From SCRD01 sp046705285 (GTDB lineage: Bacteria; Acidobacteriota; Terriglobia; UBA7540), in contig JBJKQK010000099.1 in the NCBI GenBank assembly GCA_046705285.1, positions 1 to 64,000 of the forward strand: a stretch of 64,000 bases of DNA. Reading direction: 5' to 3'. The position numbers and the translations under genes were made by a program. Below the pieces are notes generated by a model. The model was not told the DNA's origin and did no database searches. It saw nothing but the letters and a program-made list of their open reading frames with translations. Shown here in pieces: positions 1-9,060 of the stretch (position 1 is its first letter; the number at the start of each line of letters is the position of its first letter).

Positions 1-351
1 TATCCGGTCGCCCGGATCTCGCCTGGAACCTTCAGGCGGCGGGTTCCAAGCCAAGCCCGCTGGATGACGCCTCTTTCCGCCCCGCGGGCGCTGGCGGAAG
101 AGACGCGCTACCTTTGGTTAGGCAGCGTATGCAAACTGCTGATTGGCAGTTGTCTTTTTCCACTCCGATTACGGGTGGTGTGGACCCCCGACGTGCCTTT
201 CGAACGCGAGAGCTCCCGTCGAATCCGGAACGCCCCCTCATTTCTGAGTATGGTCTCACGGACACCAGGTGTCAACCTGCCCGACAACGGAAGCCTGGCA
301 AGAATTCCCGGATGACATCACAGATTTCCAATATTCCGTCATCAAGGAGAC
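1..351. other. Left-edge stretch without a recognisable gene
   Basis: Frame 1 stays open from the window edge to a stop near 315 and frame 2 closes at about 66, so the tail of an upstream gene may be present. Neither translation resembles a protein family I know, and the arginine- and serine-rich composition looks non-coding. An AAGGAG sequence at 344-349 is the only clear signal and belongs to the next gene. I see no tRNA, repeat or convincing promoter. Confidence 0.4.
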
Positions 352-975
352 ATGTCTGTTGACATGGGTTGTTTTGGCGTTAGGATAAGAGTTGCGCGAG
401 CGGGTGCAAGGTCGAGGGTTTTGCTGTTGGGAACCATACAGTCTGGCGAGGCGTCTGAAACAATCCATCAAGTTCGAGAGCGGTTCGACTGGGCCTTAAG
501 GCGGCAGACCGAACCGATCGAGGGGCTAAATCAAAGCCCAAAATCGTTGCAAAGCGAGCAACCGCAGCGTGCGCAAGCTGCTGTTCACCTGATTGAACCT
601 CTTGAAAAAACGCTCACAAACGGCGAAAGGGCGAAGGAGTCCTCGCCTTCCAGAATCCTTTCATTCGTGTGGAAGCTTGCCGTCACCGCTGATGTGGAAC
701 AGGTCTTTGCATCTTTAGCCGAAGAAACGGCGCGCATGAATGTACACTCGGTTGTCTTTGACGTTCGCGACCACGCGGCGTGGGTTCATCTGCCGCTGGT
801 CTCGATCTTAGGCTTTCCCGTGACCTCCAGCGATTTTCAAAACCGCTGGTCTTTGAGCTTGAACTCTACAATGAAAGCGGCATTGAAGGATGGCGCAGGA
901 ATAGAGATCTTTATCACCGCCTCAGGAAGGACATCGATCAAAGCCGCAAAACCCATGAGTAGCGCTCTGCCATGA
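352..975 (+). CDS. Hypothetical protein
   Basis: This is a 207-residue protein of unknown function. The N-terminal half is polar and low in complexity. The C-terminal half, from about residue 105, has alternating hydrophobic and polar stretches typical of a small alpha/beta fold. An AAGGAG stands only two bases before the ATG at 352, so an in-frame ATG at 364 (residue 5) is an equally good start. The stop overlaps the ATG of a 35-codon ORF (ATGA, 972-975), which in turn overlaps the transglycosylase start. That chain suggests one transcript. No signal peptide or membrane segment is visible. The gene call itself is uncertain. Confidence 0.45.
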   Translation: MSVDMGCFGVRIRVARAGARSRVLLLGTIQSGEASETIHQVRERFDWALRRQTEPIEGLNQSPKSLQSEQPQRAQAAVHLIEPLEKTLTNGERAKESSPSRILSFVWKLAVTADVEQVFASLAEETARMNVHSVVFDVRDHAAWVHLPLVSILGFPVTSSDFQNRWSLSLNSTMKAALKDGAGIEIFITASGRTSIKAAKPMSSALP

Positions 976-1079
976 CGATGGCAAAGCAAGTTGATTACTT
1001 CTACGAAGAACTGGTAAGGCGGTTGGCTGAAAGCGATTCAGCGCTTCCCGGTTTTGACTGCCAGGGTCCCTCAGCGTGA
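972..1079 (+). CDS. Micro-ORF linking the hypothetical gene to the transglycosylase gene
   Basis: This 35-residue ORF starts at the ATG that overlaps the previous stop (ATGA) and ends in a TGA that overlaps the GTG start of the lytic transglycosylase gene (GTGA, 1076-1079). The peptide is acidic and helix-prone (MTMAKQVDYFYEELVRRL at its start), which looks more like coding than random sequence. It may be a small protein or only a translational coupler. The other explanation is that it is the real end of the upstream gene, separated by a frameshift. Confidence 0.35.
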   Translation: MTMAKQVDYFYEELVRRLAESDSALPGFDCQGPSA

Positions 1080-3394
1080 GATTTTTCCGTACTCTGATCA
1101 TTTGCGTTGCCGTCGTCCTGCCTGCTGCGGGTGCTCGATCGCCGGGCGCCAGCCAAGGGCGGCTTCCGGTTTTGCTGGTTCGCCTGGCATCGAGAGCCAA
1201 GTCGCCCCGGGGCTGGCCCGAATTGCGGCGATATGCCGCCTCACGCAAGAATGCCAAAGATCGTGCTCTGGGCTATTTTGTTCTTGGATATCGGGAATAC
1301 CAGTCCGGGGATTATGCGACAGCAGAAGAGGACCTGGCCAGGGCTTCATCGTCCGATTCGCCCTTTGCCGATCTGGCCGAGTATTACGAGGCGGCTGCCG
1401 CTTACAAAGGCGGACATCCTGAACGCATTGCTGGAATACTGGGCGCCTTCACCAAACACTACCCTTCAAGCGTCAAGCACTTCGGTGCGATCCAACTGCT
1501 GGCAGAGGGATACCTAAACGCCGGCCAGCCGCAGATTGCCCTGCGTGTGCTCATAAGTGAGCCTGATGTGCGCGTTCGGCCAGCGCTCGCCCTGCTGCTG
1601 GCCCGCGCTTATGCTGATAACAGGCAACCCGAGCAGGCGGCTCTCATTTACCAGGACATCTATTACGCTTACCCAACCGCTCCTGAGGCCGAAGAAGCAG
1701 GCAACGCCCTCAAGAAGTTAAAGCTTCAGCTCGGGGTGAGTTTCCCTCCGGTTACCGATGAAATCGCCACGGCGCGCGTCGAAAAGCTTTATGTGACCCA
1801 CCACTATTCCAAAGCGCTGAAAGGATACGAGCACCTGCTCAAGAAGCGGAATAACAGCAAGTGGGCCTGGCAATGGAATCTGGGCCGAGCCATGTGCCTG
1901 ATCCGCTTGGGCCGGGCCGATGATGCCATCGACACTCTTGCGCACAGCAATGCTCCGACGTCGGAGCTTGATGCTGAGCGCCTGGCCATTCTTGTTGACG
2001 CCTATGCGCGGACCGACAATGATGCCGAGATTACCAAGACCATCAATCGACTTGAAATGGAACATTTCAAGTCGCGCTGGCGGGCTGTGGCCCTTCTGAG
2101 AGCAGCAAATTACTTCATGTATGAAGGTGAGTGGAAGATTGCACCCCTTTATTACTCTACGCTCCAGAAACTGTTCCCCAACACTCCGCAGGGCTCCGAA
2201 GCAAGCTGGCGGCTCGCCTGGATTACTTACCTTACGGGCAAACCGGATCAGGCGCAAGCATCCCTGCTGCGCTACATCAAGAATTATCCCGACTCTCCAT
2301 ACGTCCAGGCGGCGATCTACTTTCTCGGTCGACTGGAAGAAAACAGGGAGCCCGCGGAAGCTCGCGCCCTTTACGACCTTCTGAGGAAGCGATTCTTGCA
2401 CAGCTATTACGCCCAGGAGGCTGCTCGGCGGCTCTCCGTCATGAACAAGGTTCGCGTCGAAGAACGCAGCTCCGGCAGTGATGCCATCCCATTTTCAGTG
2501 TCGGCCTTGGCGATCAAGATCCCGCCCGTCGACCCCATCCATATCGAGACTTGCACGTCAACTCCCGGCGGCAGAGAGTTGGTGGACTTCAAGACTCTCG
2601 CTGCACTGCATCTTGATAAACTCGCCGAACAGGATCTTCTTTCCCGCCTTGAACGGCATCCCGATTCGGTCCATCTGATTTTTGCCCTAAGCCAGTTTGA
2701 GGCAAAGCGCGGTCGGACGGACCGCGCCTTGCAGATGACGAAGAGAATCATCCCGGATTATCGCTCCCAGCAATTCTCTGAGCTGCCTCGTGAGATCTGG
2801 CAACTGCTTTTCCCGAAGGCTTATATGACCCTCATAAGGCGCTACGCCGTTCAATACCACCTTAATCTGTATCTGGTCATGGGGCTCATCCGGCAGGAAT
2901 CGGCTTTCAATGCGCGTGCAACTTCTCCTGCGGACGCCCGGGGATTAATGCAGGTTCTTGCATCAAGCGTTGCTCGTACCCGGCGCTATCGCCGCATTGT
3001 CGCCCGCAGGCTTTACGCTCCTGCTTACAATTTGCGCGCCGGATGCACGATTCTGCGCGGGCTTCTCAAGCGTTATCATGGCAATGCTGCGGAAGCGCTG
3101 GCAGCCTATAACGCCGGTCCATCCAGGGTGGACCAATGGCTCGGCCAGCGATCGTACCACGATCAGCAGGAATTTGTGGAATCAATCCCCTTTCCCACAA
3201 CTCGAGTCTATGTCAAGGCTGTCTTTGCCGACAGCGGCATCTATCGCCAGTTGACAAGAGGTTCGCCCAAATTCGCCGAGTGTTCGGACCAGGGTGAGCA
3301 CAGCCGAAGAAGATCAGAGGCCCGGCTTCAAACGAACTTGTCTTCTCGCGCTCATCCTTTGCTCACTGATTCCCGCAGTTCTGGGCTGCGCTAG
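1076..3394 (+). CDS. Soluble lytic murein transglycosylase, TPR-rich (Slt-like)
   Basis: This 772-residue periplasmic enzyme should cleave the MurNAc-GlcNAc bond of peptidoglycan. The GTG start is followed by a hydrophobic signal peptide (about residues 3-20). Residues 40-480 are helical TPR-like repeats, as in the Slt70 doughnut. The C-terminal SLT domain (about 590-715) has the catalytic glutamate in IRQESAFN (E608), then the ARGLMQV motif and AAYNAG near 676. The last 35 or so residues after the SLT domain are arginine/serine-rich and overlap another open frame, so the true C-terminus may be shorter. The start overlaps the micro-ORF by 4 bp. The family assignment is firm; which cell-wall process it serves is not known. 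Confidence 0.92.
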   Translation: MRFFRTLIICVAVVLPAAGARSPGASQGRLPVLLVRLASRAKSPRGWPELRRYAASRKNAKDRALGYFVLGYREYQSGDYATAEEDLARASSSDSPFADLAEYYEAAAAYKGGHPERIAGILGAFTKHYPSSVKHFGAIQLLAEGYLNAGQPQIALRVLISEPDVRVRPALALLLARAYADNRQPEQAALIYQDIYYAYPTAPEAEEAGNALKKLKLQLGVSFPPVTDEIATARVEKLYVTHHYSKALKGYEHLLKKRNNSKWAWQWNLGRAMCLIRLGRADDAIDTLAHSNAPTSELDAERLAILVDAYARTDNDAEITKTINRLEMEHFKSRWRAVALLRAANYFMYEGEWKIAPLYYSTLQKLFPNTPQGSEASWRLAWITYLTGKPDQAQASLLRYIKNYPDSPYVQAAIYFLGRLEENREPAEARALYDLLRKRFLHSYYAQEAARRLSVMNKVRVEERSSGSDAIPFSVSALAIKIPPVDPIHIETCTSTPGGRELVDFKTLAALHLDKLAEQDLLSRLERHPDSVHLIFALSQFEAKRGRTDRALQMTKRIIPDYRSQQFSELPREIWQLLFPKAYMTLIRRYAVQYHLNLYLVMGLIRQESAFNARATSPADARGLMQVLASSVARTRRYRRIVARRLYAPAYNLRAGCTILRGLLKRYHGNAAEALAAYNAGPSRVDQWLGQRSYHDQQEFVESIPFPTTRVYVKAVFADSGIYRQLTRGSPKFAECSDQGEHSRRRSEARLQTNLSSRAHPLLTDSRSSGLR

Positions 3395-3547
3395 ATTCAG
3401 GACCAGCATCCGGCATACCAGGTGTTTCGCCTTCGTGATTATCAGCGCAGTCCCTTGACGTTCGCCAGAGTGGGAGGTAAACCCAGTTCTCTCCCTTTCC
3501 ATTTGCATTCTGGGCCAGCTCCCACAACAGGAAGCTGCGAAGTGTGA
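3294..3547 (+). pseudogene. Possible remnant of a small lipoprotein gene
   Basis: A GTG at 3294, inside the end of the transglycosylase gene, opens a frame with a basic N-terminus, a hydrophobic stretch and a lipobox-like AVLGC, ending at 3458. The neighbouring frame then reads QHPAYQVFRLRDYQRSPLTF, which looks coding, up to a stop at 3547. Together they resemble a small lipoprotein gene broken by one frameshift. It may be chance; there is no good SD and no homologue that I recognise. Confidence 0.28.
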
Positions 3548-3599
3548 CTGAAATGCGCCAACCCGCCCGTCGCGCAGGATCTGATATTTTTGCAACAGT

Positions 3600-6434
3600 T
3601 CAGGGAGCGTGCGGGGTGAGGTCTAACTTGGGCGAAAAATTCGACGTAGCATAATTGACAAGGGCATCCAATAGGTAGGTGGCATATGGGTCCGTACCGT
3701 ATGTGGTAGCAAGCGCAAAGGTGCAGATTAGTAGTTTGCCCTTCCCATAACGCGCCTGGACCAGAGTCCCCACATTGGAGTGAAGCCAACCGTAAAATTC
3801 TCCTGCCAGCACGTCCTTGAAATCCTGCGGCGGGACACCAACGACAACCGTTTCAGGAGTCGAGAGCTCTGTCTCAAAACCAGTAAGAGTTTCAAAACCG
3901 ATCTTGCTGAAAGGGGGCTGGTCTTTGCGGATCCAGGCAAAGTTGGAAATCCAGTTCCCACTGAGGTCGTCTTCGGAGCGCGGCACTACCTTAAGACTTG
4001 GGGCAATAGACTCCGGTCCACCTGCCAACAGGATTACGGTGCTCCCGCCTTCAAGCGCTTTCTTCACGTTGTCATCAAACGTCGATGCAATCAGCACCGG
4101 GTGAGCCCGGGCGCTGGCGGTCTCGAAGTAGTCTCGATCCTGCATTTCACTCGCGAGCTGGCCCAAACCTCCCCGGGGATCGTAGAAATTAATCGGAGGT
4201 GGCAGCGTGGGCGTCTCATGCGGATAAAAATAGAGGGCGACAGAATTTTTGGCCAGGACTGTTGCGCCCGCGACAACCTGAACGGCCAGCAAGTTACGAG
4301 AAGGAGCTTTTGAGGAGGGAACTCGAAAAGTGATGGTGCCCACCTTCGCCGCGGAGGCCAGCGGAACCCCGGCGACCGGAAAACTTCCTTGGAGCGGCGT
4401 TCCTTCCACGTTCCAATTGACCCTTGCCCCGCTCATTTCTTCCTGTCCGTAATTCGAAAAGTACACACTGGCAGTGACCTTGGAGCTGTCAAAGTAGTTG
4501 TGCCTCGCCGGGCGGATCAGAACGGCATCATTGTGCTGGATGGTCGCGAGAGCTGCCGAAAAGTTCTTGAGGTGGCCCCACATGTCCATCAGCCCGTTTG
4601 ATTCCCACATCACGTCCGTTAATTGCGTGATGACGTAACCCTGGATGGAGGGGTGGATGCGTATACTTGCGATCTCGTATTTCAGAGAGTTGAACTCATG
4701 CGTCTGCGTTGCCGCTTCCAGTGCGTGAAGGTCCGGGAAAAGCGTGTTGTACTGGTATTCTTCAAACCGCTTCCCGAGACCCGCAGGCATCGTTATTTTC
4801 CTGCCATGAAAACCTCTGGCAAACCACCAGGGTTTCTTTTCCGGGACAAAAGGCAAACCCCAATTGCCGAATTCCGATAGAACCAGAGGTTCATTTCCCT
4901 TAGGCTCAGCATCGCCATACGGACTGAAAAGCCAGCTGGGGCGGGTTGCAAAGTCGCCGACAAAACGGGCGAAGTCAGCGGCATGGTCAGGAATGGAATC
5001 ATAATGGTGAAAATCGGCCAGATCAGTCGCGATATGAAAATTATCACAGCAAGCGCTGTTGTCATCGACCAGCCATCCCGGAACAATCCGCTTTGCCTCA
5101 TGGTAAGCGTCCTTCAGCCATAAGCGGTCAGGGGCCAGGCTAAGATTCAAGCCCCAGCTCTCATTCGCGATACTGACGATGATGATTGAAGGATGGTTCC
5201 AGTCGCGCTCGACCATTCCACGCAGGGTTTCAAGCGCGCGCTTTCCGGAGGCCGGTGTGAGCTTGTCCCAGTTGGGGATCTCATACCAGACAAACATGCC
5301 CGTCTCGTCGGCAGCTTCGAGGTAGCGTGGATCCGGTATTTTCATGTGGCAGCGCAGCAGATTCAGGCCCATAGCTTTGGCTTCCAGCATCTCTTTCTTC
5401 AGGAAGTCCAGCGAGGGAGGCGTGTAGATTGTTTCTGGATAAAAAGCCTGGTCAAGTGCACCGCGCAAGTAGACCACGTGGCCGTTCAAGTAGAACTTCC
5501 CGCCGCGCGTCACGAACGTTCGAAAGCCGAAGCGATACGACTTTTGATCGCCGGAGCTGGTGTACACGCGCAGTGTGTAAAGGAAAGGGTGGGATGGGCT
5601 CCAAAGATCCGGATTTGAAAGGCTGCCGGAGAAAATATAGACGCTCTGTCCTGTTTCCTCACCCTCCGGCGCTTTCCAAACGACCGCGCCGTTGGGATCT
5701 ACGATTTCCGCCCCTACCGTCGTCGCTGGGGGCCCCCCTGATGAAGGAGCGCCCACTACATGCGCACTGATAGCAAATTTCCCGTCGGCGCCAGCGGTCA
5801 CGTGGACCAGTCCCAGGTGAACCTGCGGGAGTATGTCGATTTCGACACTCTGCCATAGCCCACTTGTCTGGACATACCAGTCCTGCTTGCCGTGAGGTAT
5901 CTCAGCATACTTGATTCCTTCCACATCACTGGGATTCGTTCCAGGGTCTGCTACCTTCACGGCAATTTGATTTTCGCCTGTTTTGAGATAAGAAGTTATG
6001 TTGAACTCAAACGGGAGATAACCGCCATCGTGTGATCCCACTTGCTGATCGTTGACGTAAACCACAGCACGGTAATCAACCGCACCAAACTTCAAAACGG
6101 CAACCTGGTCCGGCTGAAGCTGACCAACTTGGACTGTACGCCAATACCAGGCGATGCCGGCGTAATCCCGGAGATCTGAAAACTGCGACTGCCACGATCC
6201 CGGGACTTGAATTATTCTCTCGTCTTCTTGGGAGGCAAGGTCCTGAATCTTAAGGGAGCCGGATGGGTCCGTGACGAAATCCCACTTGCCATCCAGTGAG
6301 ACGGTGTACGTCGGCACGCCCGAAGAATTTGAAGCGGTTGAAGCAATACCAACAGTCGTTGCAATCAGCAAAACCAAACATAGCGCCGCACTGCTTTTCT
6401 TTCGAAGCAAGGTTCTTCCTCCCCTCCAGGACAT
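3600..6434 (-). CDS. Secreted glycoside hydrolase family 2 protein (beta-galactosidase/glucuronidase type)
   Basis: This is a retaining exo-glycosidase of the GH2 fold, about 944 residues long. The preferred start is at 6434, since it places a basic n-region and hydrophobic core (ALCLVLLIATTVGIA) at the N-terminus; a longer frame opens at 6473. Then follow a jelly-roll sugar-binding domain (about 40-205), an immunoglobulin-like domain and a TIM barrel. The acid/base is the Glu of SIANESWG (residue 425) and the likely nucleophile the Glu of VLSEFGNW (residue 521). The last 350 residues form extra beta-rich domains. It is probably periplasmic or outer-surface and acts on plant or microbial polysaccharide side chains. 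The substrate cannot be read from sequence. The gene stands alone, convergent with the transglycosylase gene. Confidence 0.88.
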   Translation of the reverse strand: MSWRGGRTLLRKKSSAALCLVLLIATTVGIASTASNSSGVPTYTVSLDGKWDFVTDPSGSLKIQDLASQEDERIIQVPGSWQSQFSDLRDYAGIAWYWRTVQVGQLQPDQVAVLKFGAVDYRAVVYVNDQQVGSHDGGYLPFEFNITSYLKTGENQIAVKVADPGTNPSDVEGIKYAEIPHGKQDWYVQTSGLWQSVEIDILPQVHLGLVHVTAGADGKFAISAHVVGAPSSGGPPATTVGAEIVDPNGAVVWKAPEGEETGQSVYIFSGSLSNPDLWSPSHPFLYTLRVYTSSGDQKSYRFGFRTFVTRGGKFYLNGHVVYLRGALDQAFYPETIYTPPSLDFLKKEMLEAKAMGLNLLRCHMKIPDPRYLEAADETGMFVWYEIPNWDKLTPASGKRALETLRGMVERDWNHPSIIIVSIANESWGLNLSLAPDRLWLKDAYHEAKRIVPGWLVDDNSACCDNFHIATDLADFHHYDSIPDHAADFARFVGDFATRPSWLFSPYGDAEPKGNEPLVLSEFGNWGLPFVPEKKPWWFARGFHGRKITMPAGLGKRFEEYQYNTLFPDLHALEAATQTHEFNSLKYEIASIRIHPSIQGYVITQLTDVMWESNGLMDMWGHLKNFSAALATIQHNDAVLIRPARHNYFDSSKVTASVYFSNYGQEEMSGARVNWNVEGTPLQGSFPVAGVPLASAAKVGTITFRVPSSKAPSRNLLAVQVVAGATVLAKNSVALYFYPHETPTLPPPINFYDPRGGLGQLASEMQDRDYFETASARAHPVLIASTFDDNVKKALEGGSTVILLAGGPESIAPSLKVVPRSEDDLSGNWISNFAWIRKDQPPFSKIGFETLTGFETELSTPETVVVGVPPQDFKDVLAGEFYGWLHSNVGTLVQARYGKGKLLICTFALATTYGTDPYATYLLDALVNYATSNFSPKLDLTPHAP

Positions 6435-6624
6435 TACGCTTATCTCACGGGCATTTGCGCGGCGCTCCCTCATGCGCTTGCGCCTGCCAGCTCACGCAAA
6501 TGAGTTTATGCGCTCGAACGCAAATAAAGCAACGAGGAGATTGCAGATCGTGGTCACCGGGCTTGACGGTCGGGCTGAAATCAGGCAGAGAAACCCGGCG
6601 TCGATTTAACGGGTTGCCTGTACA

Positions 6625-7100
6625 ATGATCGGTCCCATGGACCTGGACATCAAAGCCTCTCTCCGCCGGATATTCGGTCCCGAGAAACCGGATTCGAGGG
6701 GGCTTCTCTGGCCGCGTTGGCTATTCCTTCGGGCCCTCGGCTTGATCTTTTTCTCAGCCTTTTACTCACTGGCATTTCAAATCGAGGGACTGGTGGGCCC
6801 ACGTGGAATTCTTCCTCCCCAAGATTGTCTTGTATATGTCGCAAGCCATTTAGGGATGGAGCGTTATTGGCTTGTGCCCATCCTGCCCCGGTTCGGATGT
6901 GGCTCCCTCGCGCTCCATCTATTGATCTGGGTTGGCCTGATTGCCTCAGTGGCACTCTTCCTCAGCATCTGGCCAGAGGAACAACGGTCATCGCTCTGGT
7001 CGCATACCTCTCGTTTGTTGCCACCGCCCGTGATTTTGCTGATTCCATTCTGACGGCATGCTGCCGGTCGCCGGCTTTTCCCCCGCCACCGTGACGGCAG
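6625..7100 (+). pseudogene. Lipase maturation factor (LMF1-like) family, truncated and frameshifted
   Basis: The first frame (ATG 6625) reads as the N-terminus of a bacterial LMF1-like membrane protein: a cytoplasmic head, a TM segment (ALGLIFFSAFYSLAFQI) and the GPRGILPP loop. After about 6965 the homology moves to another frame, with RGTTVIALVAYLSFVATARDF. At about 7043 it moves again, to FHSDGMLPVAGF, which corresponds to the family's QxDxLLLEAGF region. Family members are usually 400-500 residues, and nothing recognisable follows 7100. Two frameshifts plus loss of the C-terminal two thirds make this a dead gene. It is divergent from the glycoside hydrolase gene. Confidence 0.72.
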
Positions 7101-7199
7101 CTCAAAAGGGGCAAATGCCCCCGAGCCAATAGAGAAAATGAAGAAATATCACCACCCGACGATTCGTCGGGGCGCTGACGCCAGCGACACAGGTTCGGT

Positions 7200-8147
7200 T
7201 CAGCGAAATGACCGCATGGGCGAGCAGCACGGCTTGCGCACCGGCTTGAAAGCCATCACTTCAACGCGCGTGAGGGCCTGGTCGTAAAGATTGAGCTGCC
7301 ATTTCCCGTCCCGTCCAATTTGAGGTTTTGAGGCGTTCTCAAGTCCGCGAGCTTTGACGGTGGCGTAGACTTCCCTCGGATCCTTGACCCCCAGCGAGAA
7401 GTGATCCATTACGCCGAGCAACCGCGGCGAAGGATTGTGGACGTGCAGCATATATTCCAGCCAGTTCTGCCCGTTGGGGACAACCATATCCACCCAGTCC
7501 GTCTGCTTATTTGTCATGCCGCCATACCACATTTCGCGAAAACCCAGAATGTCGCCGTAAAGGTGGTTCATGGCGGCGCGGTCTGACACTGTCTCGCCCG
7601 CATGAATGATCTCGTGGGAAACGCGCCCCGCTGAGAGGTATTTCCCCTTGTTGCGGCTTTCAACAGAACCAGGAAGATACTGAATAAACTGGACCTGGTG
7701 GCCGGCAGGATCGGTGATGTTGAAGCTCAAATCGCCCTGGGGATCCCTCTCGACCGACGCTGGCACATTGACGCCGTGGGCAGCCATGTAACTGCGCAAG
7801 GCGCGGACATCGGTGGTTCGAAAGGCAATATGGATCAGGCCATCCTCAGCCGAGGATGTCTGCGTGGGAGAGACCTTGATGAACTGATTGTCGTTCACCT
7901 TGTAATATGTATACTTCATTTGGCTCTCGGCCGTTTCATTCAAGGGCAGCTCATCAAAACCCAGAATTTGGCCGAAAAAATGATGAGCTTCAGCAGCGTT
8001 ACTAACCCTGAGAGCAATATTGGCGATCCCGAGAATAGGAGGGCGGCCCACGCTGGAGTCTGCTTCAGGCGTTCCGTTTAACAAAACCGACGCAGCAGCC
8101 AGGCAAACCGCAGCAACGGTTCCCGCAAGAACTATTTTGGTTTTCAT
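7200..8147 (-). CDS. Exported VOC (glyoxalase/dioxygenase-fold) family protein
   Basis: This 315-residue protein has an N-terminal signal peptide (MKTKIVLAGTVAAVCLAAASVLL) followed by two vicinal-oxygen-chelate modules, about 38-160 and 175-300. Each begins with a typical strand-helix unit (IANIALRVSNAAEAHHFFGQ in the first, SHEIIHAGETVSDRAAMNHL in the second). Candidate metal ligands are in HIAFRTTD and MDHFSLGV. The usual cytosolic roles (methylglyoxal, fosfomycin, bleomycin, extradiol cleavage) do not fit an exported protein, so the substrate is unknown. It is a single gene divergent from the next secreted hypothetical gene, with 126 bp between them. Confidence 0.8.
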   Translation of the reverse strand: MKTKIVLAGTVAAVCLAAASVLLNGTPEADSSVGRPPILGIANIALRVSNAAEAHHFFGQILGFDELPLNETAESQMKYTYYKVNDNQFIKVSPTQTSSAEDGLIHIAFRTTDVRALRSYMAAHGVNVPASVERDPQGDLSFNITDPAGHQVQFIQYLPGSVESRNKGKYLSAGRVSHEIIHAGETVSDRAAMNHLYGDILGFREMWYGGMTNKQTDWVDMVVPNGQNWLEYMLHVHNPSPRLLGVMDHFSLGVKDPREVYATVKARGLENASKPQIGRDGKWQLNLYDQALTRVEVMAFKPVRKPCCSPMRSFR

Positions 8148-8273
8148 GATTGACGATTATGTCGCCGTCTCGCAAGGGGGTCAAGAGCCTCTGGGAAAAA
8201 CATCTGGACTAATCCCGCCTCGGCCTGCCATGCTGTTTTTTTGAGGATCAAAAGTCCAAATATGGGAGTTACC

Positions 8274-9041
8274 ATGAGGTTCTTTGCCTTACTGATTTCC
8301 TTAGGGATACTGGCTTCGTGCCTGCCGGCGGCCCATGCTTCCGGACTGCAAACGAAAAAGTCCGAGCCTGCGGCTCCGCCCTCAGAACATATTCAAACCG
8401 AAAGGATTAAGGTTCCTCAATACCTCCAGGCGCCACCGCGTTCCATGGCGAACCAGCCGGGATACATGGAACCTGCGCAGGTTCATGTCTTCCTGGCAAG
8501 ACTGTGGCAAGCAGAAGCTCGCGTCAAGGATCTTTTGACGCAGATTCACCCGCAAGAAATGAAAATGCCAGCCGCGGTTCTTGGCGGGTTCAATAGCAAC
8601 CTGGATATGCTGCGCCAGAATCTTGCCGGGTTGGAGAAAAACAGGGGGCGATTTGACGGCAGAGTGGACAGTGCGTATCTGGGATTTGAAACTTATGCCG
8701 GTATCAGCCAAGTGCTGCCACCACTCGAAGCGCTGACAGCAACTGTCTCTCGCTACAACAATCTGAGCCTGGAAGGAGAGCTCAACCAAGCTTGGAACGA
8801 AATGCTGACGATGCAGCAGTCGCTGAAACCCTATCTCTCCTTCCTCCTGCGTAACCACGACCAGATCTTCCTGACCATGGAAACGAACCTGGCAGGATGC
8901 CAGAACGAGTTGGGCTTCAAAGACTATCGAGGGTCGGGTTCAGTCAAGTACATGCGAAATGTTCTGCCGGATTTCAAGGGAGGGCGCGTCCCGAAGAAGA
9001 AGGCTGAGAGCAGCCCATCTGCTCCGAAAAAGCAACCTTGA
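8274..9041 (+). CDS. Secreted hypothetical protein, mostly helical
   Basis: I chose the ATG at 8274 rather than the longer frame from 8241, because it puts a clean signal peptide (MRFFALLISLGILASCLPAAHA) at the N-terminus. The remaining ~230 residues are a proline-rich linker and a helical domain (about 65-205), then a lysine/serine/proline-rich tail. No catalytic motif is evident. ILASC could pass for a lipobox, but the following AAHASG suggests signal peptidase I cleavage. The stop lies just before the phosphoesterase start, so the two are likely co-transcribed. Function unknown. Confidence 0.7.
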   Translation: MRFFALLISLGILASCLPAAHASGLQTKKSEPAAPPSEHIQTERIKVPQYLQAPPRSMANQPGYMEPAQVHVFLARLWQAEARVKDLLTQIHPQEMKMPAAVLGGFNSNLDMLRQNLAGLEKNRGRFDGRVDSAYLGFETYAGISQVLPPLEALTATVSRYNNLSLEGELNQAWNEMLTMQQSLKPYLSFLLRNHDQIFLTMETNLAGCQNELGFKDYRGSGSVKYMRNVLPDFKGGRVPKKKAESSPSAPKKQP

Positions 9042-9060
9042 TGCCGGGTCGGAGGCTGGG

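Noticed and set aside
1718..2401. Minus-strand open frame inside the transglycosylase gene
   Set aside because: It is the antisense shadow of the TPR region, with no start signal or recognisable protein.
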